In this document: positions 1 through 12,230 of the stretch, piece by piece
Numbering within the stretch: position 1 is the stretch's first letter
Layout: the number at the start of each line of letters is the position of its first letter
NCBI RefSeq assembly: GCF_963678635.1
Contig: NC_087062.1
Location: 30,340,833 to 30,404,832, forward strand
Source of the DNA: Symsagittifera roscoffensis
Taxonomy: Eukaryota > Xenacoelomorpha > Acoela > Convolutidae
Direction of reading: 5' to 3'
Length of the DNA stretch: 64,000 nt
Program-made: the position numbers and the translations under genes
The notes under the pieces: generated by a model
Databases searched by the model: none
What the model was told of the DNA's origin: nothing
Seen by the model: the letters and a program-made list of their open reading frames with translations, nothing else

Positions 1-1990
1 TCGAACTACTAGCCAGTCAAAAGCCGACGCTTGTTAGTACCAACTCACTCCTCTATTTAGTACCAAAGACCCTCCAGCATCACCACAGATTCATCAACGT
101 GTACGCTTGTCTCGGCAGTATAAAAGTACGAATAGCTAGATATCACAAAAAGCAGCACAATTTTTGGAACTAAAGGGAACAAAACACAGCAGCCCGATTC
201 CTGTTGAACGATTCTATTGTCTAGCTAAATTAGACAAGATCTAACAGGGACAGGTCACAGCTACCACTGGATACGACAACTGCGACGATCGAGCTAGCCA
301 TGCCCAACAAAACCACTCACCCCTAGAGAAATCTGCTCGTCGCCCAACTAGTACGAAAAGCCACCACTGACATCAAATTGAATTACAACATAACTGACTC
401 AGAGACAGAAGAAGAAATTACTCAGCAATTTGAACGATGCCACTACCTACTTAAAGACCACCTGAACGAACACGCGACAGCAGAGGATCTCATCAACCGC
501 TTCACTAAAATACAAGATGAGCACGACGACGACATGGATGACTTCAGACAGATGCTACCAGAAAACACAGCTGAGACAAGTCCACAACAGCAGAATACTA
601 ATTACAATTTCCATCAAGTCCCCAACACAGCTGATTTTGCCAACCAGCAGCACTCATTCGACAGCAGAGACAATCCCCAGTTATAACATCGCCAGTGAAC
701 ATCAAGCTACCGCAGCAACACGTGCGACTATGTGGTTTGGTTTGTTCAAAAACAGCAATTCACAACCATCCAATCTCAGACGCCGAAAAGATTACTAATC
801 TCCAGACACTGGGAAAGCCAACCAAGCCATCTGTGGATTTTGCAGCAGCCAATTGTTCAACGCCACTCTTCCAGAACTACGACGACGATATGGACGACAG
901 TACATCATCATCAAAGATTTTGTTAGCCGACTCCAGAAGTTCAACTAGCCATCAAATCATCGCAAGGATTCGTACATAGAATTCTCGACCTTCGCCAGGA
1001 ACATGGTTGGAACTTTCCGAACATTTTCCCTCAGCAACACCAGCAGCAACTTCAATGGACGCAACAAATCACTGTCCAAACATCGAGCAACCTAATCTCA
1101 TCGCTTTCGCCGGATGGACAAGACAGCTGATAATGGCAGAACCAAACGAGACAGACAACAAAGAAGACAAAATATTTTCTGCACATCAGGCGACAGCAAC
1201 TATTTCCCTTGAATCAACCAACAACCGACATCAGATATCAGCAGCACCAGTAACGGACTCTTGGCAGACCAGCCAATTGATCTTCAATCTGCAACACGAG
1301 CGGCAGAACACACGACAGGCAGAACAATTTGCAACTAATTTGAAATCACTAACAGACTTGAAATCACCAACGGACTCAAGAGACGACAAAAACAACTAAT
1401 GCAGACCAACTATACAAAGCCGCAGATCTGTGACCTGCCAAATGCAAAAAGTCGAACCAAGCTGTTCATATGAAAAACCGGAAACTAACTGGATTTAGAT
1501 GAACTCAAAAAGGGAAATTATAATAAACTGAAATACCTATTACGTGCAACAAATTATTTCAAAACATTCAAATTCGCGAAACAGTAACATTCTACACATA
1601 CGCGAAGTTCCACTTCGCATACACAAGCAAAAAAAATGACCGATAGCGTTACTGGAAAAAACTGAATGAGTACAACTTTGATTTGAGTCTACACAATTTC
1701 TTAAGTGAAGCACGCCAATTATGAGTCTACATAATTGCTAAGTGACGCAAGCCAATTATGACGCATTAGCAGTTTCAGTGAAATTCAAAAACTAATATTT
1801 ATAATGCGGACGCATTTTAAATAACATACGAAAAAGATCACTACAAACATCCGACCCTGGCCAGGTTCCAAACCTCTTAGTTTGTTCGGGTCTCCTTCCC
1901 TACCTCTACGCTACAGATCCATGATACCTTGAAGCTAAAGTACTATTTGTACAATAAAAGTCTTTCTTAATATCCTTAGCATTGGCTGTA
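1..1990 (+). other. Glutamine/asparagine-rich decayed coding stretch, possible retroelement gag remnant
   Basis: No intact gene is visible. A TATA-like TATAAAAG lies at 119-126. A frame without an ATG is open from about 327 to 686 and encodes an acidic, helical-looking segment (TDSETEEEITQQFERC) followed by a Q/N-rich tail. Further open stretches at 695-979 and 1007-1399 are Q/N/T-rich and lie in shifting frames. A polyadenylation-like AATAAA is at about 1952. The layout of a promoter-like box, an acidic helical segment and low-complexity frames could be the 5' part of a degraded LTR element, but no family-defining motif is present, so that is inference. A 17-bp hairpin (1602-1618) belongs to a family repeated across the window. 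Confidence 0.25.
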
Positions 1991-3019
1991 CTTAATAGCT
2001 TTGCTTGTGTAAATATAGAAAAGAATAAAGTGACCATTCTACACAGTTCGTTCTCAACAAAAGGCCATCAGAACATTCAAGACTTTACCCTGTTACTCTT
2101 TGTCTTCATTACTTATAAAAATAGACCAAACATCAGCAGGAAAATTTGGGTTCGGTTAAAAACTAGCTCATCTATATCAATGCTGATCGGTTTATGTTAA
2201 CGTCAGCCCTACAGGAGAATTTGGGTTCGGCTAGGAACAAAATCCCATCAATATCAATGCTGATCGGATTATGCGTCATTGTTCTGCCCATTCAAAATGC
2301 GGTGAAATTTTGCATTCAGGTGTGTTTATTGTTTCTCTTTTCGAGTACCACAAAAAATCATCGTGATGAGTCGAGTGATATATCATATAAAAGCACTTTC
2401 AGTCGTGATTGAAACGACATTTAAAAAATTCAAACAGTTTTCTTATTGTCGAGAAAAATCAGTTTAAAATTTTTGCTTTTAGGTCTACTTTTGAGCGAAT
2501 AAATAGAGTCAGCAAACGTATTGTGTTTTTCAAACAAAGGCAGTTACCATAAAGAACCATCGGAATGGGTGGAGTGATATATCATATGAAAACCCTTTCA
2601 GCCCTGATTCGAACTACATAAAAATTTCGCCAAGTTAACCCAGTGTCGAGAAAAACTGGTTTTTTAAAAAGAGTTTCAGTTCAATTTCGAGCAAGTTAAG
2701 CGAGCGAGCAGGTTTATTAGTAAGATCTGTAAAAATTTTGGCAAAAAAAATCGAATCATTATTATTTTTTAAATGGGTTTTCTAGTTGAAAAATCTGTTG
2801 CCCAATTTGCCTGCTACACTGTGATTGCACAATAAGTCCAAGTCCTAGGCTTTCTTTAGACCCCTATTTATCATACCGCGCCCAAAACACGACCCACACT
2901 ACTTTAAAAAAAACTTACAAGAAGTATTTTTTTAGGATCCTGGTCAGAACATTGTGCAACTTGTTCAGCAACCGGCTATCATTGTTTTGATTTGCATTTT
3001 GATACTAAGTATGTCTTAC
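1991..3019. other. Non-coding repeat-rich stretch
   Basis: No gene seen. It holds two imperfect tandem units of about 70-75 bp (about 2130-2275), each with AATTTGGGTTCGG and ATCAATGCTGATCGG. A second repeat occurs near 2335-2440 and 2540-2660, marked by ATATCATATGAAAACC-like and CTTTCAGnCnTGATT-like blocks. Related blocks occur inverted near 10440-10500 and 54480-54620. The terminal haspin exon would be expected here or further left, but I could not find it. Confidence 0.4.
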
Positions 3020-6000
3020 CAAGGTGCGCATGAACTTGTACACTTTGAACTGTCCTTCACTCTCTTTGTCTATTGTCCCCTTCTCCTCCTCATTGTAATC
3101 ACAGGTAGACGAAGAAGTGCCTTCTGGTGATGGGACTATTTGGTCCACGAACAAGTCCGCATTCTCTTCGCCAGAAAGATCATTGAACTTCAGCTGGAAT
3201 TTCAAATGAGAAGCTATATTTACAATTCTGTGATGCAAATTTTTTCGTCTGTTAGACACTAGTTTGTTTTGTATTCAGAAAAAGGGGTTGCATTTTATAT
3301 TAATAAACACAGAGGCGAAGCTGTGCTTCGCAGACACTTGTAAGAACACGACTAAAAAGCAGTCTATCAGGTGAAATAAGAAAAAGTAGAAAAAAGCATC
3401 GAATCAGCAAAACCTCGGCTACGAGTACAATTCGAATATGCGATCTACAGCAATCAAGAGATTTTGATTCTTACGCACTATCCCCTAGTGGCATCAAATG
3501 CAAATAGACTCAATTTTGCCAGTAATAATTTGGAATAAACTGAAGGCATCCACACTAATCTTGCATGTAAGAAATTTATGTATAAATTATGCATTTCAAA
3601 AAATTGCGAGATATAATGAGTAATAAAATTTGTGTTAACTTAGTACTATTCGAATTTCGAAGCTCATGCTATGAAAAAGCTGTAAAGGTGTCCCAAAAGT
3701 GGCACTAATCTTTGCCACTTATGTTGGAAGAAAAACAAGGTTCGTACTAAAACACTCGCTACGCAAGTGTAAACATAGCGAACAGACAGTTGGAAAAGAG
3801 TAAATGACCGCAAGTCAATGACTTTAGCGTTCTAATTTCAAACTAAAAAAATATATGCACTGAAAAAAGGTCGACAAAATTTTCGAATTTGTTTTTTGAA
3901 AATTCACCTCCCCCCTCGAGAAAATCCTAGATCTGCCCCTGCACTAACCCATGGACGCTTAATAGGTACCAAACACTAGCCACAAATAAAGCAGAGAACA
4001 GATGCTATACAATTTCCAATGCTACAGTGAAATTTCCAAATAAAGGAACACATTAGTCAGGGTAGAAAAAAAGAAGGTTCGCAAAAAATACACTACACTG
4101 ATTGCAAGTGTAATAAAATTAAATCAATATGAAAAATCTGGATCAATATGTAAAGTAATTATTCCGCTGGAAAAACTGAAAATTACAATCCACTACTGAA
4201 ACTAGAAGCCAATCACGTTATTTGTGACTTTTACACTTTTGCTGTTAGATAGTGGAGTTTGTCTTCCTTTTAACAAAAAAACTAACTGAATTTTAAAAAA
4301 GTCAAACCGCGAAAAATCAAATTTGAGCGTCAGCAAATTTTAAGACTGCCTTAAAAAATATATCACGACCTATTTAAGAGTCTTCAATACGTACATGGAC
4401 TGTTAAATGAACACTTTTTTTTAAAAAAAAAAAGCTTCCAAAGGAGTTTTTGATTATCAAATAAAGTAATTAAAGCAGGTTTGAAACATTCGAAATGAAA
4501 AATAAACTTCTCAAAAATGTTGAACAACGAACTAGCCACTGCGACCAAATATAATTTTACCGTAAAAAAACATAAGGGGTTGGATTCTGAAAAAAAATCT
4601 CAAATGGTCCTGATTTCCCAAGTTTCGACAAATTAGGACTGAATTAGATAACACAAACTAATGATTTTTTAAGCCTCGATAATTTAATTTCGCATGATGA
4701 TAAAAACAGATTTTGATTGGACTGGTGCTTAGATACGATAGTGTAAACGTTTACCTGATTGTCTACTAGTAGTCTTGATAGAGTGTAGTCTATTATTGTG
4801 GCCTTGACCCCACGGGTGTTCACGTCCACGGTAGTAGTTTTGTTTCTGTTACCGGTTTCATTGCTCAGAGAGTAACTGAATCTCTTGACTCTTGTGGGAC
4901 TCACCAACACATTGCTCATATGTAGATCCCTGTGCTCGAACTGCAGTTTTTGCTCAGCCATTGCTATACTGCATGCTGCAACGCAATCACCAGGTTATTG
5001 CTACTCTGAATCACTAAATATTCAGCATCCCCCCTCTATATGCCTTGTAAGTAAATTATAACCACCCCTTTAAAAAACATATTGAGGCTTAAACAGATGC
5101 GTATTTTGTACCTAGTAGCGGGAAAGGGGTGAGGGGGGTAGTTTAAGAGATCCGTTACTCCGATGTACCGGAGAAGTTCGCATCAACACACCTAATAATA
5201 TAACACACTAATTGAGCTCAGATATTTGATCCATCGTTTACCTTCTACCATTTCAAATCTTGTATTTTTTCAAATCAAATCTGAAGAACAAATCTAAGTT
5301 TAAGCTCATGAATGAGCAAATCTCATTTTGAGCTTAATGATGTCTTTCCAAGTTTTTACGCTTCACTGTTTACGCCTCAAAGTGATGCGTTCGACTCCGC
5401 GGCAGGTTTTATTGCAACAAAGCAACATAGAAAGTTGGAAAAGTTCAAATGCACTCAAGAAAACCGAAAAATTGAGTCTTTGTTTCAACAAGTTTCAAGC
5501 TTTGAAGAAAAAATACATCAACAAATACAACTCTTTCAGTTTCAACAATCTTTTGCGTTATGTATTTTTTCACACTGAGGCGAAGTTATGTTAGAAAAAA
5601 ATAAGGTTCGTAATAATACAAAGCTGACCGCAAGTGTAAAAAGGCTACCCCAATCAGAGAACACTGGTTCATAAGGTTACTTTTTTCTTCCGCTGGGAAA
5701 TCAAAACATTAAAATCTATTTTCGAACCTTAAAGTCATTCAGGTTTTCGCGCACGATTCTAATTTTCGTAATTGAAGAGCGTTATTGCGATCCTTTAAGC
5801 AAAAGATTTGAAAACGAAATTAGAAACACAGAGCCCAAGCGGAGCTTTGCAACACTTGCGATGCAAAAAAAAGCACATTGCGCTACAAAAGTAAATGACA
5901 AAAAATACAATCAAAAAAGAGAAAAAAGTCAAAAAAAGTTCTGAAAAAATGTTGGAAAAAATACTTGAAAACGTAAAATGACAAAAGTTGGAAAACTACA

Positions 6001-9000
6001 AGTACAAAAATTCATATTTTTATCAGATGAAATTCATAAACAGCCCTTTAAAATGAAAACATTTATCAAGCGACAAAAAGGAATCAAACTTTGGGTCGAA
6101 ACCTGTTGAGCCGAAAACAAATTGTTGTCATAAAAAATATCATTAAATTAAGTTTCATTAATTTTTTTACGACCTATCCAAACCGAAACACATCATTCCT
6201 AAAGGATATTCTTTGCCCTCGAAATTAAGCAAAATAAGTTGACTAGGTCGATATAACATGAACTAAAACTGTTTGAATATTTTTTAAAAATTTGAAAAAA
6301 AAACTCAAAATCAGACATAGTAAATCAACAATATTGTGAAGTTTCAGTTATAGTTAAAACTTTTTAAATTGGAACAAAACCCATGGTTTAAAAAGTAAAC
6401 CAACAAATGCCCTACCAAATTGGCGTATAAAAAACGAAAAATAAACGGACAGAAACTAGGACGAAAACCAGGAACTCGAAAAAAAATTGAGAAGAGATGA
6501 TTACAATTTGAATCGGGCTTGAACTAACTACTAGCTAAGTGATAGTACTTTTATTTGAATTTTCAAGAAATTGAGCATGTCAGAAGATGAAAGATTCTCT
6601 AAAAGTGATACTCTAGAAGTAAGATCTCGTGGACAAAGTTATTTACGGGGAAAAACGTCTAGTACCCGATTGCAATACCCTTGCTTATCGCAAGTGTAAA
6701 ACAAACAGAACACGAACAAAAAGCAGTATTCTTTGCGAGAACACGACCAAAAAGCAGCTCTAGAAAAGGCATTAAGAAAAAATAAGCATCGAAGTAGCAA
6801 AAGCTCGGCTAGGTCTACAATTCGATCTGCGACCTAATGCAATCATGAGATTTTGAGTCTCACGCACTATCCACTCAGTCACGCAAGCTTAATATTCGAC
6901 AAACACTGGTCACGAATAAAGCAGCTACATATGCTAATATATTGCCAACGCGATTCAGCAAAAGTGGCACCAAGCACAAATAGACTCAATGTTGCAAGTA
7001 ATAATTTGGGATATACCAAACTGAAGGCATCCATGCTAACTTCATATGAAAAAAATAGCAAGGCATAAAGCCACATTATGTATAAATTATGCATTTCAAA
7101 AAATTGCGAGATATATTGAGTTAAAAAATTTCTGAAATCAAGTTTTTATCATTGTTAAGTTGTTTGAAAAAAAATTCCGGGTCATTTGATGAATTAAAAA
7201 TGCATCAACTGTATTAATTTATTACTATTCGTATGTCAAAGCACATGCTATGAAAAAGCTGTAAAGGTGCCTCAAAAGTGGCACCAATATGTGCGACTTA
7301 GGTTGGAAAAAAAAGAAGGTTCGTACTATTACACTCGCTTGCAAGTGCAAAAAATACTCAAACAGCGAAACTCAAATTGGGACGTGAACAAAATTTGAAT
7401 ACTTTTTCCTTAAAAAACGACCTCAATTAGTGTCTTCACTCTGTTAATTGCCATTCAAAAAGAACTAAGAAATGATATTTAATTGACATTTAAAAAGCAC
7501 TAAGAGCTTTATTGGGTAAAAATATTTACCTGAAAAATATCAGGCAATCACAAATGAGAAAACAGAAAACAGCTCTAAAAAGGTACATAAAGGGCGATTA
7601 TAAATCAATTATGAAAATATGGAACTCAAAAATTGCATTATAACTAAGTGCATCAATATTTTAAGACTTTTAAGAAAAAAAAATCAGCAAGACCTATATA
7701 AGATTCTTCACTACGCTCATTACTCTTAATAAAAGATGTTCGTAATATAACACTACGCTAGCCAGCGCGCATGTGTAATTATGGGCAACTACGGCCGTTT
7801 CACGTTACTGCTCAGTTTTTCAAAAAAATGATAGAACCAATAAATACCAAATTCAGTCCTAGTTGGGTATATCATGTTTTTTGATAGGCTAGGGGTGGAG
7901 TATAACGGAAGCGCCGCAACTAGTTACCTATCTGCTGCACCGTGGACACAACTTGATCGAATTTAGTAAACACGAACTGATCCAGAGGAAAGCCGGCATC
8001 CTCCAAAGACAACACACAGAACTCTGTCTCGTCCGGCAGACAGCTGGGGTCACAGTTCAGGGCTAGATCAGGGTACAGTCTGCTAAACCTGAACAACGTT
8101 GTGGCCAAGTTAATGATTGATTATTAACCCTTTAACATATACAGCTTTTAACCTATCATTTCTAGATGCTCAGGCAGATGCCTACTACCATCTTTCAACT
8201 AAACTCAATATGAAAATCGGCAGAGTAGTTCTCTAGAAAAAAAAAATTGGAATTTTCCGTCGTTCCCACAAAAATGAAGATAAAAGTTTATTCCGGGATG
8301 ATCTGTGCATGATGTTCTTTCAAAGGAATCATTAACCTAAAAGTTAGTATGGTAGATTTTGAAAAGAGCGAAAAATTTCCAAAAAGATAATTTTCTTACT
8401 TAAAGTAAGGAGTCGCCGCTTCTGCGGTAAAATTCTCGTATATTGATCTTTCGATTCAACCCTTAATCTCAAATTTGGTAGGGTAGTTTTTGAAAAAAAG
8501 TCAGTTTCCAAAAACCGGTCAAAATATTCAGATTTGACTTTTCGAAGGGCTATTACTTTTTTCGTACAAACTTTAGCAGAGAATACATCCCCAAGCCTGT
8601 ATTTCTATTGAATCATTAACCTGAGAATTGGCACGCTGGTTTTCGAGAAAAGTTAAAAAGTTTCCAAAAACCGGTCCAAAAATCAAAAACTTGACTTATG
8701 TAGGGGAAATTTCCACAGCCTGTTATTTCGATTGAGTCAAAAATCTCCAATTTGAGAGGGTAGTTTTCGAAAATTTTCAAATAAGGGTCAAATATCAAAA
8801 AATTGACTTTTCCGAGGTGCATAACTTTTTAATACATAAATTATTAGATTTGGCAGGTTTGTTTAAAAAAAACAACTACCATGCCCCCCCCCCTCAGATT
8901 TTTTCAAAGGCTATAGAACTAAGTTAACAAAATGCTACAAAATCAGCTACAATAGATATTCGCATATTAAAACAATTCAATCAGGGGCGGATTTAGGGGG

Positions 9001-12000
9001 AGGGGGGCGGACGTCCACTCCCCTCAGGGATTCGATCCCCTGCCGACCCAAAGGGTCCCCCCTTTGGTACTTTTAAGAAATCCAGTTTTGGCCGAGTGCC
9101 AATATATACTAATTTTGAGGGGGGAACGCGCGTCGAAAAAAACGCGATTTTTCGGTCAAAGTTTTCCAAAAAGTGCCTAAAAACGCCTTTTTTGGCCAAT
9201 TTGGTCGACCTAAAAAAAGGTCGACAAAATTTTCAAAATTTTTTTGAAAATCCGCCCTCCCCCCCCCCTCGAGAAAATTCTAAATCCGCCCCTGAATTCA
9301 ATGAAAAAATCATGCGATTCTTCCAATTTAGGCCAAATCATTAAATTGCCTTTTTCAAAAACTGACCTTTCCTAACTTGAGTTGCTACGTTCTTAAAAAG
9401 TGTAGTGATAGTTTTACCGTTATAAGTTCAAAAATCGTACTCTAGCCTAGATTGAGGAAAGAATCAAGGTCATGGGTGTTAGATTACGCAAAAAAAACTT
9501 AAAATACATATGATGTCAAAAATGAGGAGCAAAGGATGAGATACCTCTCCCAGGCGTCCAGTAGTATCCTTGGGTAAGCACCGGTGACATACCAGGCGCC
9601 ATACAACTGCACGAAATTGGGACATAGTTTGCTCAACAAATCTGTAATGACATACTCGTTGTCTGCATTCAGCCGATCATTTTCAGTCCCACTGCTCAAA
9701 GGCATCACTTTCAACACTCTCTTCTCAGATTCGTCCACACTGTTATGTAGAGCCACTCGAAACACTTCAGAAAATGCTCCCTCGCCTATTTTGTCAACTT
9801 GCTCAAATGAATCCAGTAGTCCTTTAGCGTCTTCGAAGATTTCCCGATTCTCCAAAGTCAACAGTTTGAGATAACTTTTGCAAGATTTTGTAGCTTCTAT
9901 CTTACTTGCTTCGATTTCCAAGTTAACTTTGTCTACTGTGACGTCTATTTCTGACACACCTGTCCTTTTAGGGGTTGGAACAACTACATTAACTTTCGAG
10001 AAGTAAGCAAAATCTATCTGACTTAGGTTTCTATACAAAAAATGAGGACGTTGAAATATTAAGTGCGTTCAGTAACTAAATGTATCAGTATTTTACCAGA
10101 TCAGATCAATAAAATGAACCACGTAAAATTAGCGAGGGTTATGTACCATTTGTATTACCAAATGCATGATTTTAAATGCATACGTGCATAACTTTTGGTT
10201 TGCGGATCAGGTCATTTCTTTTTTGGTTAACTGACCTGCTCCACTCGTTTTCGGCTTAGTGTTTCATTGGTTTAAAAGTTACCGCCTAAAATCAAGATTT
10301 AGATGCAAAACTTTTCGACATAGAATTAAGACCATTTATCCACGGGGGAAAGGACCAACACAAGAGCTGTACAGCTCATCACGGCGAACCGCTGTTGTGC
10401 CCCTGTTTATGATTTTTTTTTTGAAGTTTTCGAATGATTTTTTTGAAGTTTTCTTTCGGAATCTCAGTCACGACTGAAAGGGTTTTAGTTTGATACCCCG
10501 CGCGATGCCCTATGAGCGTTTTTAGAATATCCTAGGCTTTAGTTCTTTCCCTCTTTGAGAGTGGTTGGAACAAAAACCTAACTTCATTCAAACGACATCT
10601 ACTAGTCAAACCTACTAATTTGGACACCGTTATCGTACAATTATCGAATTTACCGAGTTTCAGAATAATATGAATTTTTCAACCATCAAATTACAGACAT
10701 TAAATTGCAATGTAAATGTTCCAAACCCTGTTACCTCGTGTGTATCACGACTGATTGTCTGGATTTAGCAACCATTCTGAGCGACTGTTTGCTTAATTTA
10801 CACATGCTCAAATGAGGCCTGCTTTTTGAGTCGACATTTGATTGGAAATTTCTTCGCAAATTTATGATAGTAGTTCGCCTCTTAGAAATCCTCGATTTCA
10901 TGTCCGCGAATGGGGGAACAAAAATTTTCTTAGCGGAGCTTTTCTTATCCTCTGAAATTTGTTCAGATTTAGCATTTTCAGGATTTACTCGATAATGATT
11001 ACTTTCGCGATTATTCACCTCAGCCATCTCGCCGTCTAACAAATCTTCATTGGAAAATTCTGTAGATAAAACTCCCAAGTGCGCGTTTGGCGAAACAGAT
11101 AAAAATGAAGCGCGTTCCTCGGTATTTCTCACTAGTGTTTTCTCGTTTTCAGGTTTTTCCTCTCTTTTTAACACCTCAGTTTCAGTTTGAATTAACTGTT
11201 CTATATTTTGAGTTACTTGCTCTTTTGCATTTAACAGAGAACTTTGCGCGACTTCTACATGTTTCGAACCCATAGTATCAGTACTTCCATCCAGGTATGA
11301 ATTCAAATAAGGACCAGAAGTACCTTCAGTGGAATCCCTTTCGCGCGATTTATCGTGTACATTAGCTGGGCAAACCATAGAATAACTACTAGCTGTACAA
11401 CGAGTACCTTCACTAGCACTAGGTTGATCGGGAATAACTTCGACAAACACGCTTTTCGAATTATCCCACTTCTCTGGTGTGCAATACGTAGAACTGATGT
11501 CGCTAAGGGTATCTAGAAACAAAACAGCAGACATTTCACCGCTGTCATCTGAGATTTCTTTGTCATTTTCATTTTCTCCCAACTTATCTATTATGTCTGC
11601 TGAAATTGTTTTATGTCTGCTGAAACTGTTTTCATCCTCCAGATACGCCGTAGGATCATTTTGCTCCTCGCAACTGCAACGTTTCGAATTCACTGAATTG
11701 TAGTTATTTTCTAATGATCTAGTTGTGGGCGAGCTTTTTTCACCTGATAAAAATTGTTTCTCTTCTAAACTACTGGAAAGCGCCTCATCAGAAAAGCGAC
11801 AGTTTGAACCACTCAAATCGCATTCTTTTGCATATTCTACTCTGGGATATTGATTATGATTACTCGAGTAGATAACTTCATGTGGCAGTTCATCGGTAGA
11901 AATATTTTCCTAATAAACAAAGCACTAAAAACTAAGGTAGTCGAAAATGAAATTATACCAAGCCATTTCTCAATAAACTCAATAAGTACCAGTTTCTTTA

Positions 12001-12230
12001 AAAACGTCTCTTAAATACACTAATAATATCTTAAAGTAAACCTTTTCATCATCAAGACCCTCTGCAAGCGTCTGAAGCCGTGGCTGAATGGAGGATGCGG
12101 TGAAATTAAAGGATGGCTTCATCTTCATGTTGTATCTCGGGGGTGTATTGTTCTCTTCTTCGGTGAGTGCTGCATTGAACAGGTTCGACGCACGTGATCT
12201 CTTCCCAAAATGAACTCTTTTCATATTCAT
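3020..12230 (-). CDS. HASPIN: Haspin-type serine/threonine kinase (histone H3 Thr3 kinase), 3' end not found
   Basis: Haspin phosphorylates histone H3 at Thr3 in mitosis, which recruits the chromosomal passenger complex to centromeres. Six exons join in phase: 12042-12230, 10735-11909, 9545-10030, 7928-8088, 4755-4963 and 3020-3193, about 798 codons. The first 450 or so residues are a low-complexity, Ser/Glu-rich tail. The kinase domain follows: glycine loop IGEGAFSEVF (about residue 536), lysine in RVLKVMPL (about 562), a catalytic loop FEHRDLHMSNVL (Asp about 683), and IIDYTLSRL, where DYT replaces DFG. FEHRDLH and DYT are haspin hallmarks. Exon six ends EGQFKVYKFMRTL with a good donor. The last 60 or so residues of the haspin fold (the NVLWLxYL region) are missing between 3020 and the left edge, so the final exon is probably outside the window. 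Start chosen: first ATG of the 12042-12230 exon. Confidence 0.88.
3308..3771 (-). repeat. Composite tRNA-Leu-like short element, copy A
   Basis: It lies in the haspin 3' region. It runs from CACAGAGGCGAAGCTG with a 17-bp hairpin (3315-3331) to ACACTCGCTACGCAAGTGT. The interior tRNA-like core is damaged here, but AATTCGAATATGCGATC and TCTTACGCACTATCC remain. It matches copies at 6736-7350, 13750-14356 and 16981-17600. Confidence 0.6.
3864..3945 (-). mobile_element. Truncated end of a hAT-type MITE
   Basis: AAGGTCGACAAAATTTTCGA, then CACCTCCCCCCTCGAGAAAA, ending GATCTGCCCCTG. This matches the right-hand 80 bp of the complete MITE at 8982-9294. The other terminus is missing. Confidence 0.55.
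4964..7927. other. Haspin intron with repeat debris
   Basis: This is the 3-kb intron between the catalytic-loop exon and the exon before it. No coding evidence is seen. It contains hairpin-bearing short-element ends (about 5575-5650, 5828-5860, 6675-6705) and composite copy B (6736-7350). The short ORFs at 5312-5594 lack any motif. Confidence 0.6.
6736..7350 (-). repeat. Composite tRNA-Leu-like short element, copy B
   Basis: Read on the minus strand, 6805-6890 resembles a tRNA-Leu. The box-A-like TGACTGAGTGGATAGTGCG is followed by an anticodon arm with stem TGAGA/TCTCA and loop CTCAAAA (anticodon CAA), then a degenerate T arm ending in a box-B-like GATCGAATT. It ends in ACACTCGCTTGCAAGTGC. 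This suggests a SINE or composite non-autonomous element, not a working tRNA, because the acceptor stem and T arm do not pair. Confidence 0.6.
8200..8870. repeat. Decayed tandem repeat array in a haspin intron
   Basis: About four or five diverged units of roughly 110-170 bp. Each has GGTAGTTTTCGAAAA, then CCAAAAACCGGTCAAA, then TTGACTTTTCGAGG-type and CCTGTTATTTCGATTGA-type blocks. The same units form a second array at 26170-27010 in the STK-type kinase intron. Confidence 0.55.
8982..9294. mobile_element. hAT-type MITE with perfect 8-bp target duplication
   Basis: The 313-bp element begins CAGGGGCGGATTTAG and ends CTAAATCCGCCCCTG, a perfect terminal inverted repeat of 15 bp. It is flanked on both sides by AATTCAAT (8974-8981 and 9295-9302). 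An 8-bp duplication is typical of hAT transposons. No transposase is encoded. It sits in a haspin intron. A truncated relative is at 3864-3945 and a decayed one at about 62705-63060. Confidence 0.85.
10031..10734. other. Haspin intron
   Basis: Intron between the N-terminal tail exon and the exon that opens the kinase domain. Nothing coding is seen. An inverted copy of the CTTTCAGTCGTGA repeat from 2390/2600 lies near 10440-10490. Confidence 0.6.

Noticed and set aside
6853-7094. 71-codon ORFs on both strands at 6853-7094, and similarly 13909-14124
   Set aside because: They lie inside the tRNA-like repeat family and have no conserved protein signal.
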